DNA of 64,000 nt from Hoeflea sp. GTDB taxonomy: Bacteria > Pseudomonadota > Alphaproteobacteria > Rhizobiales > Rhizobiaceae. Every line of letters begins with the position of its first letter. Position 1 is the stretch's first letter. This document shows, one piece after another, positions 26,310 through 34,116 of the stretch. The translations under genes and the position numbers were made by a program. The stretch lies in the NCBI GenBank assembly GCA_019084245.1, contig JAHRFE010000027.1:310001-374000 (forward strand). The letters run 5' to 3'. The notes under the pieces are model-generated. The model made no database searches and was not told the origin of the DNA. It worked only from the letters and a program-made list of their open reading frames with translations.

Positions 26310-27698
26310 TCACGCCACCACGTTGCGCTCCAGCGTCAGGTGCGTGAACTTGCCCGCGCCGTCTTTGGCCATGTCGCCGGTCACCACCTCGTTCCAGCGG
26401 CAGCCGAGGATGGCGCCGCCGGGGATGGCGTCGAACAGGTTGCCGGAGATCAGCGCCGCGCCGGCGCCCTCGACCACCGAGACGGCGATGCCCGCGCCGC
26501 AGGCGCGCAACGTGTTGCCGGAAAAATTGACCGCGCGCAAAAACGGGCCCCAGCCCATCAGCACGCCCCATCGGGGCGCCCCCTCGATGACATTGCCACT
26601 CACCGCAGCGTCGGCCTCGATCGCCATGCCGATGCCGAAGCCGGCATATTCGGCCGGGTAGGGGCCGTTCGTGGTGAGGTTGCGGATGAGGTTGCCCTGG
26701 ACCACTGCCAACCGGCCGCCCTCGTTGAAATTGGCGACCGAGATCCCCACCGTGCCGCCGTCGACGAGATTGGAGGCGATCACCGCGCCCTCGAACGAGA
26801 ATTCGGCGTAGATCGCGGTTTCGCCCGAGCGGATCGCCTGGTTGGAGACGATCTGGATGTTGCTCGCCGAATTGGCGCGGATCGCCGAGAACGCGCAGTC
26901 CGACACATGATTGTTGGTCACCATCACATTGCCGGCGCGAAAGATGTTGATGCCGTTGCCGTTCTGGCCGGTGCCGCCGGCCCGCGCGGCGATCCGCATC
27001 ACCCGGTTGCCGTCAATCAGCGTGGCGTCCTCGCCCGGGCTCCAGCGGTGCACCAGGATGCCGCCATTGGCGCAGTCGCGCACCACATTGCGGGTGATCG
27101 ACAGCCCGCGGCTCTCGACTGCGTAGATCCCGGCCAGTCGCGCGCCAAAAATCTCGCAGGCGGTGATCCGGCCGCCGCAGGCCTCGAGCGTCACGCCGTG
27201 GCCGTCGGCGCCGGCGATGGTGACGTCCTCGAGGATGGCTTCAGTGACGCCGCGCAGATGCAGCAGGCCCGACACATGCGGTCCAAGCTTCTGGTTGGCG
27301 CCGTCGAGCACCAGGCCCGAGAGTTCGATCCGCCGCGCGCCCTCGGCCATCAGCCCGTGGCCGCGCCCGCCATAGATCAGCCGCGTGGCGCCGGGCACGC
27401 CGGCAATCCGGGCGCCGTCGGGCAGGTCGATGTTGGACATGACATAGGTGCCGGGCGGCAATCTGAGGATCCGGCCTTCGGCGGCGGCCAGGTCGATGGC
27501 GCGCTGGAACAGCCGGCTCTGGTCGTCGATCGCATCGGGCAACAGGCCGGACAGATCGGCATCATGGCCGCCGCGCAGGTCGACCTGGGCAAACAGCTCG
27601 CCCGCGACAGCGCGCGGGGCGAGGAAGCCGGCCGCACTGGCCCCGGCAAGGCCTGCGAGAAGCCGGCGGCGGGTCAAAACGGGATGGGTCGTGCTCAT
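26310..27698 (-). CDS. Tat-exported parallel beta-helix protein (TIGR03808-like)
   Basis: A 462-residue protein with a twin-arginine signal (TRRRLLAGLAGASAAGFLAPRAVA). The body is a right-handed beta-helix of repeated short strands with Asn ladders: ITRNVVRDCANGG, VTNNHVSDCAFSAIRANSAS, VVQGNLIRN, ISGNLFDAIPGG. The fold is that of pectate lyase and NosD-type repeats, and the whole matches the rhizobial family described as twin-arg-translocated uncharacterised repeat proteins. No catalytic residues are obvious. The start MSTTHPVLTRRR places the Tat motif properly; the frame is open further upstream. Confidence 0.9.
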   Translation of the reverse strand: MSTTHPVLTRRRLLAGLAGASAAGFLAPRAVAGELFAQVDLRGGHDADLSGLLPDAIDDQSRLFQRAIDLAAAEGRILRLPPGTYVMSNIDLPDGARIAGVPGATRLIYGGRGHGLMAEGARRIELSGLVLDGANQKLGPHVSGLLHLRGVTEAILEDVTIAGADGHGVTLEACGGRITACEIFGARLAGIYAVESRGLSITRNVVRDCANGGILVHRWSPGEDATLIDGNRVMRIAARAGGTGQNGNGINIFRAGNVMVTNNHVSDCAFSAIRANSASNIQIVSNQAIRSGETAIYAEFSFEGAVIASNLVDGGTVGISVANFNEGGRLAVVQGNLIRNLTTNGPYPAEYAGFGIGMAIEADAAVSGNVIEGAPRWGVLMGWGPFLRAVNFSGNTLRACGAGIAVSVVEGAGAALISGNLFDAIPGGAILGCRWNEVVTGDMAKDGAGKFTHLTLERNVVA

Positions 27699-27920
27699 GC
27701 GCCTGACGGAGCAGGAACCGTGCCAGTTCAGCCTGTGCCATTTCGGGACAGGTGAGCCGAGCGGCAAACGCGCCGGAAAATGCAAGGGCGCTAAAGAATT
27801 TGCAGGCGAATTGAGCCAGATCAAGTTCTTCGCCGGCCCCCGGGTCTAGGTTGCTTCCCGAAGGCAGAGCGTCGATGCGCGCAGGGCCGGAAGTCTGGGG
27901 CCAAAAGTCTGGGGGCAAAC

Positions 27921-28124
27921 ATGCTGAAGCTTGTAGCGATTGTATATATCATGGTCGGCAGTATGCTGGCCGGCAGTTTCGTCATAGCGGCGCTGACCAT
28001 GGGCCGCGTCGACGCCGGCACGATTTCCATCGCCGCCGTGATTGGCGCGCTGGTGGCGATCCCGGTGTCCTGGTTTGTCGCCGGAAAACTGAACAAAGCC
28101 ATCCGTCCGACCCAGGCTTCATAG
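27921..28124 (+). CDS. Small two-helix membrane protein
   Basis: A 67-residue protein with two transmembrane segments (LVAIVYIMVGSMLAGSFVIAAL and IAAVIGALVAIPVSWFVAG) and a short basic tail. Similar small proteins are widespread in Rhizobiales and sometimes misnamed CTP synthetase. The function is unknown. The gene stands alone between oppositely oriented neighbours. Confidence 0.8.
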   Translation: MLKLVAIVYIMVGSMLAGSFVIAALTMGRVDAGTISIAAVIGALVAIPVSWFVAGKLNKAIRPTQAS

Positions 28125-28217
28125 CCAGGCAAGGATGGTGAGGAGCGCGGGGTTGGCCTGGGGGCGGGCTCGGCCCCGCTGCTCCTCAACCTGCCCGCAA
28201 GGATACCCCTGTTCGCG

Positions 28218-28640
28218 TCAGCGCAGGCGGATCAGCGGGAACGCCGCATAGGCCAGCTGTCCGCACAGGCCGAGCAGAACCGGTGCGGTGCGATAGAGCA
28301 TCAGATGCTCCGCGGGACTGCGCCCGGCGACCAGCAGCGAGACAAGCAATTCCGCACCCATCAGCAGGATAAGGGCGGCGAGGCTCATCGCCGTCCTGGA
28401 GCCCGTATCTGTGCTGACCTTGAAGCGGCGGAGCGCCCAGCCGCACACGATCCACGACGCCGCAATCATCAGCGGAAGCTCCAGCGCCACCGCGGCCAGT
28501 TCGCCGGTGAGCGGCAGGATCACAAGCGTCCTGATGGTTCCGAGCACAAAGCCCAGAGCAAAGACGACGCCGAAATAGCTCAACGCAGCCTTGAGCGCGG
28601 TCAACATCCCGGCGAGCCTGTCCTGGGCGGCCCTGCTCAT
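28218..28640 (-). CDS. Hypothetical four-helix membrane protein
   Basis: A 140-residue protein with about four hydrophobic helices (YFGVVFALGFVLGTIRTLVI, VALELPLMIAASWIVCGW, MSLAALILLMGAELLVSLLV, VLLGLCGQLAYAAFPLI). No named family is recognised. Its ATG overlaps the stop codon of the nitroreductase-like frame by four bases (ATGA), indicating coupling with that now frameshifted gene. Confidence 0.8.
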   Translation of the reverse strand: MSRAAQDRLAGMLTALKAALSYFGVVFALGFVLGTIRTLVILPLTGELAAVALELPLMIAASWIVCGWALRRFKVSTDTGSRTAMSLAALILLMGAELLVSLLVAGRSPAEHLMLYRTAPVLLGLCGQLAYAAFPLIRLR

Positions 28641-29736
28641 GCCGCCGTGATCACGTCCGAAACCGGTCGCCGGAGCGACCGCGGCATCGGGTTTGCGTAG
28701 CCGAACCGCACCACGAGATCGGGCCGCCGGTCGCCGGCGCCCAGGAGTGCGGCAAGCTCGGGCCGATATCGGGCCACCTCGACCGGCTGGTTGAGGAAGG
28801 CGTGCCTGACGCCCAGCGCCGTGGCGGCGAGCGCGAAGCGCTGGTAGCTGCGCCCGGCCTGAACCCAGTGCTCGGCATCATTGCGGTCGGTGACAAACAC
28901 CGCAAAACCCGCCGAGGAGCGCACCTGGTCGGCGCATTTGGCGTTCTCGCCCTCGGCGGTGAACACCAGCCCGAAGGCCGGGTTGGCAATCCACGACGGC
29001 AGGCTGGGATTGCCCGAACAGGCTGAATAGAGCCCGTCGCGAAGGCTGACCGCCTCGGCCGGATTGAACCGCAGCCAGTGTTTCAGTTCGCTGACGAAGC
29101 CCGGATCTTCGACCTGGGCCGTGTTGGCGGCGATGATCAGCTCCAAAACCTGTTCCATCTTCGGCTTGCCGGTGACCAGCAGCACCGAGCAGCCCGCGAC
29201 TCTTGCCGCCTCCGTCATCGCGGTGAGATCGTCCGCCGGCACCGGGCGTCCGTCATAGACCGAGCGGGTGCATTGCCGCTCGAAGATGGCGTCGAACAGC
29301 GGGTCCGGTTGGACGCCCGCGCCGCCGAGGCTCACCCGCACCGCGTCCTGGTCATCGAAGACTCGACGGCGCTCGCGCGGCCAGCGGCCGAAGCCGCAAG
29401 GCTCAGGTTTTCCGCCGCACAGCCGAGACTTGCATAAAGATGGTGGTTGTCCGGGTCGACCGCGGGCGTGGCGCGTGAAAGATCCGGGCGGATCGTCACC
29501 TGCTCCGCTGTGCCTGAAAACAGCCAGGGCTGGGTGTTGTGGCTGTTGGCCGCAAGCGTGGCGTGATGGACGAGATAATCCAGCTCGCTCATGTCCTGGC
29601 GCGATCGCGGTGCCCAGACCGCTGCCGCCGCCGCTTCATAGGCTCCCTGATCGGACCGCCCGCGCGTGAGCGCGTAGGCACCGAGCCCCAGAGCGGCCAT
29701 CGCGCCGCCGCCCAGCAACAGGTTTCGCCGCTTCAT
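28637..29736 (-). pseudogene. Frameshifted Acg-like nitroreductase with Tat-like signal
   Basis: Two overlapping frames together make one protein of about 365 residues. The N-terminal part (29736 to about 29367) begins MKRRNLLLGGGAMAALGLGAYALTRG, Tat-like, followed by HHATLAANSHNTQPWLF, typical of Acg-family FMN proteins. The C-terminal part continues as VFDDQDAVRVSLGGAG...QCTRSVYDGRPVP in a different frame. The break falls within 29356-29367 and corresponds to a loss of one base or gain of two. It is either a recent pseudogene or an assembly error; the rest of both frames is intact. Confidence 0.82.
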
Positions 29737-29845
29737 GACCGTGCATCCTCAACTGTTGGGTTGGGCCGGATCATGGCGCGGAACCGCTGGTGCTGCCTTG
29801 ACCGACATCAAGCCGGAGGATGTCAGCGGGTTCTTATCAAGGCAC

Positions 29846-29874
29846 AAAAAAACCCGGCGGTGCGAACCGCCGGG
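29846..29874 (-). terminator. Intrinsic terminator of the DUF2267 gene
   Basis: A perfect 9-bp stem (cccggcggt at 29853-29861 against accgccggg at 29866-29874) closes a 4-nt loop, and seven T residues follow on the minus strand. It lies 27 bp after the stop codon. Confidence 0.9.
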
Positions 29875-29900
29875 GTGATGAGGCGAGGCGGGCTCGGGGC

Positions 29901-30257
29901 TCAGACGAACTGCGACAGGCCCGGGATCGAGGCGACGATCTCGTCGACGGCGTTGCCGGCGCCGTTCTCGCGGGCATAGCCCATGGTCTGCTTGGAGACG
30001 CCCGAGATTTCGCCCATGCCGAGGCCAAGGCCCATCAGCTTCTGGCCAAGACCCATGACGCCACCCATCGACAGCATGCCGCCGGCGGGCGCCTGCGCGA
30101 TCAGTTCCTCGGAGCCGGGCACGGACGCGAGCAATTCCTTGACCTTGTCGGCGGGACCTTCCGATTGCAGGAAGGCGAGAATCGCGCCGACAGCCTTCTT
30201 GGCGGTGTCGGCGTCGATGCCGACATTGGCGGTGATGCGGTTGATGAGTTCGTCCAT
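29901..30257 (-). CDS. DUF2267-like protein
   Basis: A 118-residue protein with an N-terminal helical part (MDELINRITANVGIDADTAK, then AILAFLQSEGPADKVKELLASVPG) like other rhizobial DUF2267 proteins, a Gly/Met-rich middle (GGMLSMGGVMGLGQKLMGLGLGMGE) and the conserved C-terminus EIVASIPGLSQFV. The function is unknown. ATG 30257 is supported by GGAGGA upstream; the upstream in-frame extension has no homologous look. A good terminator follows. Confidence 0.85.
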   Translation of the reverse strand: MDELINRITANVGIDADTAKKAVGAILAFLQSEGPADKVKELLASVPGSEELIAQAPAGGMLSMGGVMGLGQKLMGLGLGMGEISGVSKQTMGYARENGAGNAVDEIVASIPGLSQFV

Positions 30258-30418
30258 GGGGAATCCTCCGGAGGGTATGACGTTAACGTAAGCGTAAACG
30301 GGCGTTTTGGTCATTGCAAGCAGGCCCGCGCCGTTTTTGAACGGCTTTCCACGGGCATGCAAGATGACACCGGCTTAGCCGGACATTGCCACGCTCCGAT
30401 GACAGCTGCGCGGCATTG

Positions 30419-31303
30419 TCAGCCCAGGTGCTCCCTGAAGAACGCAACCGTGCGCGACCATGCCAGATCCGCCGCCTCCTTGTCGTAGCGCGCCGCCGAC
30501 GTGTCGTTGTTGAAGGCGTGGTTGACGCCGTCATACATGTGCAGCTCGAACTCTTTTCCGGCCGCTTCCAGGGCTGCGCGATAGGCGTCGATGCCGGCAT
30601 TGATACGCTCGTCGAGACCGGCGTAATGCAGCATCAGCGGCGCCTCAATGGCGGGCACGTCGGCGGCATCCGCCTGACGCCCGTAATAGGCAACGCCCGC
30701 GCCCAGAGCCGCATCCTTGACCGCCATCTGGTTGACCAGCCCGCCGCCCCAGCAAAATCCGACCGCGCCGACATTGCCATTGGTCTTCTCGTGACTTGCC
30801 AGGAAGGTTCGGGCAGCGATGGCATTGGACGTGGTCTCGGTCGCATCAAGCTGGCCGATCATCTCGCGCGCGGTGTCTTCGTTGTCGGGTGTGCCGCCAA
30901 GCGGCGAGAGGAAATCGACCGCGAGCGCAGCGAACCCGTCAAGCGCCAGCCGCCGCGCCACGTCTCTTGTATGGTCGTTGAGGCCGCGGTTCTCATGGAT
31001 CACCACCACCGCGGGCAGATCGCCTGATGCATCCGCCGGCGTTACCAGATAGGCCTTCATTTCGCCGGTCGCGCCGGGGAAGGTGATGTCCGACGCTGAA
31101 ATCCCCGCGTCATCGGCGGGCACGATTGCGGCTCGCGCGCTGTTGGCGGCGAGCAGCGGCGCGATGGCCGCGGCGGCGGCGCCCGAGCCCGCAAGCTTTG
31201 TGAGCTTGTTCATGAAGCCGCGCCGGTCGAGCGTCAGATGGGTGTAGTCGTCATAGGCCTTGATCATGGCCTGGGTGATTGTCGGCTTGCCTTGCTCCGT
31301 CAT
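30419..31303 (-). CDS. Dienelactone hydrolase family protein, exported
   Basis: A 294-residue alpha/beta hydrolase. Residues 27-60 form a Tat-like signal (DRRGFMNKLTKLAGSGAAAAAIAPLLAANSA, with an unusually long n-region). The DLH triad is visible as Cys in GFCWGGG, Asp in YAGLDERI and His in DGVNHAFNN. Members hydrolyse dienelactones or related esters; the long N-terminal leader (MTEQGKPTITQAMIKAYDDYTHL) is typical of a periplasmic subgroup. The substrate is unknown. Confidence 0.9.
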   Translation of the reverse strand: MTEQGKPTITQAMIKAYDDYTHLTLDRRGFMNKLTKLAGSGAAAAAIAPLLAANSARAAIVPADDAGISASDITFPGATGEMKAYLVTPADASGDLPAVVVIHENRGLNDHTRDVARRLALDGFAALAVDFLSPLGGTPDNEDTAREMIGQLDATETTSNAIAARTFLASHEKTNGNVGAVGFCWGGGLVNQMAVKDAALGAGVAYYGRQADAADVPAIEAPLMLHYAGLDERINAGIDAYRAALEAAGKEFELHMYDGVNHAFNNDTSAARYDKEAADLAWSRTVAFFREHLG

Positions 31304-31517
31304 GCTCGTTCTCCCAATTCGTCAGATTCTTCGTTCCTGAGACACATCTAGGCCGCGATCGCTGCTTGGAAAGGGCCAGGGAACCGGGCCGGGTCGGGCA
31401 AGTCTGATTCGGCCCCGCCAACCGCGTCGCCAAGCCCGGACTGCCATGCTAGTCTCGGGCGCCGCGGGCAATCGCCATTACCCGAGCCATACCACACGAT
31501 TGTCTGGAGATCATGAT

Positions 31518-31931
31518 TTGACCACGATACTGCCTTCGCCCGACCTGGAATCCGACGCCCGCGTCAAGGCGGTGTTCGATGACATTCGCACAACCCGCAA
31601 GACCGACTTCATCAACAACATGTGGCGTTGGCTGGCCTTTGATCCGGCGCTGCTCGAGCGCACCTGGACTGAAGTCAAGGAAGTGGTGGGCAAGCCGTCT
31701 TCGATCGATCCGCTGACCAAGGAGATGATCTACATCGCCGTGTCGGTGGCCAACAATTGCACCTATTGCGTCCATTCCCACACCGCCGCCGCCCGCGCCA
31801 AGGGCATGACCGAGGAGCAATATGGGGAACTGCTGGCGATCATCGGGCTGGCGGGCAAGACCAACCAGCTGGCGACCGCCCTGCAGGTGCCGGTCGACGC
31901 CGTCTTCGACGCCAGCCAGAACCGCGGCTGA
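31518..31931 (+). CDS. AhpD-like carboxymuconolactone decarboxylase family protein
   Basis: A 137-residue helical protein with the redox motif NNCTYCVHSH (CxxC followed by H three residues later), the signature of alkylhydroperoxidase D-like proteins. Start: TTG 31518 has GGAG eight bases upstream and gives MTTILPSPDLESDAR; the ATG at 31513 is out of frame and meets a stop at once. It precedes the corA-like gene by 5 bp, so the two are likely cotranscribed. Confidence 0.88.
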   Translation: MTTILPSPDLESDARVKAVFDDIRTTRKTDFINNMWRWLAFDPALLERTWTEVKEVVGKPSSIDPLTKEMIYIAVSVANNCTYCVHSHTAAARAKGMTEEQYGELLAIIGLAGKTNQLATALQVPVDAVFDASQNRG

Positions 31932-31936
31932 CCACG

Positions 31937-32911
31937 ATGATCCGGCTTTATGATTGCCAGGGCGTTGCGCTGGATCTGCCCCAGACCGTTGGCCACCCGC
32001 TGCCCGAGGCGGCTTGCTGGATCGACATGCTGCACCCGAGCGCGGAGGAAGAGGCGCAGGTCGAGAGACTCATCGGCGTCGAAGTGCCGAGCCGGGACGA
32101 GTTGCGCGACATCGAACCCTCAAGCAGGCTCTATATGGAGAACGGCGCTGCCTACCTCACGGCCAGCGTGGTGTGGAAGGCCGACAGCGATTTCGCCGAA
32201 ATCGCCGATATCGGCTTCGTGATTGCAGGCGAGCGGCTGGTCACCATCCGCTACGGCGAGCCCAAGGCCTTTGCGGTCTTTGCCGCCAACGCCCACCGCG
32301 AGCTCGAAGGCCAGGGCGGGCACGATGTGGTGACACGGCTGATCGAGGCCATGGTCGACCGCACAGCCGAGGTGCTGGAGGGCCGCTCGCGCCATATCGA
32401 CCTTGTGTCGAGCCGTATATTCGCCACCGGAAAAATGGACAATTCGGAGACGGTGACGCGGGATCTCGAAGCCATGCTCGGCGTGATCGCCGGCCACCAG
32501 CGCACCATCGCCAAGGTCCGCGAAAGCCTGATGTCGCTGTCGCGGGTGGCGGGCTTCCTGCAGACCCTGCCGGACATTGCGGGAGACAAGGCGATCCGCC
32601 AGCGCTGCCGGTCGCTGGCGCGCGACATCCAGTCGCTGTCCGAACACGCCGACTTCATCTCGGAAAACATCATCTTCCTGCTCGACGCCGCGCTCGGGCT
32701 GATCTCGGTGCAGCAGAACCAGGTGATGAAGGTGGTCTCGGTCGCAGCCATCGTCTTCCTGCCGCCGACCTTCATAGGCACCGTCTACGGCATGAACTTC
32801 GACCACATGCCCGAACTCGGCCTGCCCTGGGCCTACCCGATCGCACTCGCCGTGATGGCGGTCTCGGCGATAGGGCCGTATCTGTGGTTCAAGCGGAAAG
32901 GGTGGCTGTGA
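31937..32911 (+). CDS. corA: CorA-type magnesium/divalent cation transporter
   Basis: A 324-residue protein with a large cytoplasmic N-terminal domain, a long stalk helix, and two C-terminal transmembrane helices. The pore signature GMN occurs in TVYGMNFDHMPE just after the first helix (VVSVAAIVFLPPTFIG), and the chain ends in the basic tail WFKRKGWL. It mediates Mg2+ (possibly Co2+/Ni2+) influx as a pentamer. The start lies 5 bp after the AhpD-like gene. Confidence 0.94.
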   Translation: MIRLYDCQGVALDLPQTVGHPLPEAACWIDMLHPSAEEEAQVERLIGVEVPSRDELRDIEPSSRLYMENGAAYLTASVVWKADSDFAEIADIGFVIAGERLVTIRYGEPKAFAVFAANAHRELEGQGGHDVVTRLIEAMVDRTAEVLEGRSRHIDLVSSRIFATGKMDNSETVTRDLEAMLGVIAGHQRTIAKVRESLMSLSRVAGFLQTLPDIAGDKAIRQRCRSLARDIQSLSEHADFISENIIFLLDAALGLISVQQNQVMKVVSVAAIVFLPPTFIGTVYGMNFDHMPELGLPWAYPIALAVMAVSAIGPYLWFKRKGWL

Positions 32912-32915
32912 GATT

Positions 32916-32953
32916 GATGCATGTACAAAATGTATGTACAATGGTGATGCATG
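32916..32953. promoter_or_regulatory. Repeat-rich operator/promoter region of the brnT-brnA pair
   Basis: Between corA and brnT the sequence contains gatgcatg twice (32916-32923 and 32946-32953) and atgtacaa twice (32921-32928 and 32934-32941), the latter including the self-complementary tgtaca. BrnA antitoxins are known to autoregulate through repeats at their own promoter, so this is a likely operator. Confidence 0.55.
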
Positions 32954-33238
32954 CAATTTGAATGGGACAGCGACAAAGCCGCGTTGAATCTCGAAAAACA
33001 TGGAATTTGCTTCGAGGTGGCGGCGCTTGTGTTCCTGGATGATAGCCGCCTGACCGCCATTGATGACAGGTTTGACTATGGCGAAGACCGGATGATCACC
33101 TTGGGACATATTGAAGAGCGCCTGCACGTGGTTGTTTACACGCGGATACAAGACACAATTCGCATCATATCCGCCCGCAAGGCGAACAAGAGAGAGCAGG
33201 CACGTTATGCCAACAGTGAAGATGACACTCGACCCTGA
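32951..33238 (+). CDS. brnT: BrnT-family ribonuclease toxin
   Basis: A 95-residue RelE-like toxin. MQFEWDSDKAALNLEKHGICFEVA and VFLDDSR, followed by RMITLGHIEERLHVVVYT and RIISARKANKRE, are hallmark BrnT segments. The family cleaves RNA and arrests translation until neutralised by BrnA. It overlaps the downstream antitoxin gene by 32 bp. Confidence 0.95.
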   Translation: MQFEWDSDKAALNLEKHGICFEVAALVFLDDSRLTAIDDRFDYGEDRMITLGHIEERLHVVVYTRIQDTIRIISARKANKREQARYANSEDDTRP

Positions 33239-33479
33239 CCAACCGCCCAAGATCTCTAGGCAGGATTTGGCGCGGATCGACGCCATCAAGGACGAGGAAA
33301 TCGATTACTCAGACATCCCGGAACTCGACGACGATTTCTTCGCCAAGGCCCGCAAGGAAAGCGTCACCGCCCGGTTCGATGCCGATATGGTGGCCTGGTT
33401 CAAGGCGCAGGGCAAAGGCTACCAGACCAGGATGAACGCGGTCCTGCGGGCATTCTACGAACGCCATCGCGGCGGGTGA
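33207..33479 (+). CDS. brnA: BrnA-family antitoxin
   Basis: A 90-residue antitoxin with an acidic N-terminal toxin-neutralising part (DEEIDYSDIPELDDDFFAKA) and a C-terminal ribbon-helix-helix DNA-binding domain (SVTARFDADMVAWFKAQGKGYQTRMNAVLRAFYERH). The toxin-first order and coding overlap are normal for brnTA. It should bind BrnT and repress the shared promoter. Confidence 0.94.
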   Translation: MPTVKMTLDPDQPPKISRQDLARIDAIKDEEIDYSDIPELDDDFFAKARKESVTARFDADMVAWFKAQGKGYQTRMNAVLRAFYERHRGG

Positions 33480-33581
33480 GGTTTGCTGCTTGTTCGGTTC
33501 CATCCCGTCGTAGCAATCGTCTTGCAGCCCATATTCATGCTGCTGTTGCCGATTTAATCCGCCCCTCACAAGGCCCCGCCC

Positions 33582-34046
33582 ATGCCCCCATGCCCCTGCG
33601 GCTCCACCCTCGATCTCGCTGCCTGCTGCGGCCGTTTTCACGCAGGCGAGCCGGCGCCGACGGCCGCGGCCCTGATGCGGTCGCGCTATGCAGCCTATGC
33701 GCTGGGGCGTCTCGATTACATCGAAGCCACCTGCGCCGGTCCGGCTGGCCTGGCCTTCAACCGAGTGGAGGCGGAAGCCTCGCAGATCGGCACGAGCTGG
33801 ATCGCGCTTGAGATTGTCGCCACGCGCAAGGGCCGGGAAGCCGACAGCGAGGGCACGGTCGGCTTCATCGCCCGCTATCGCCACAATGGCGTTGAAGCCG
33901 CGCTGACCGAGACCTCGCGGTTTCGGCGCATCGGGGGCCGCTGGGTCTACTGGGACCGGGAAGCTACCCCGCGCGCGACGGGTCCTGGCCGCAACGATCC
34001 GTGTCCTTGCGGCTCGGGCAAGAAGTTCAAGAAATGCTGCGGCTGA
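33582..34046 (+). CDS. ychJ: YchJ-like SEC-C motif protein
   Basis: A 154-residue UPF0225/YchJ protein with zinc-binding SEC-C motifs at both ends: CPCGSTLDLAACCGRFH at the N-terminus and DPCPCGSGKKFKKCCG at the C-terminus. The central domain (LMRSRYAAYALGRLDYIEAT) has the NTF2-like fold of the family. The function is not established; SEC-C motifs in SecA bind SecB and ribosomes. Confidence 0.93.
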   Translation: MPPCPCGSTLDLAACCGRFHAGEPAPTAAALMRSRYAAYALGRLDYIEATCAGPAGLAFNRVEAEASQIGTSWIALEIVATRKGREADSEGTVGFIARYRHNGVEAALTETSRFRRIGGRWVYWDREATPRATGPGRNDPCPCGSGKKFKKCCG

Positions 34047-34116
34047 CGGCGCTTCAGCCAGCGGAATAAACCGCGAACGCTGGTCTTTCGCCCCCGAATC
34101 ACTACATTGCCGGGGT

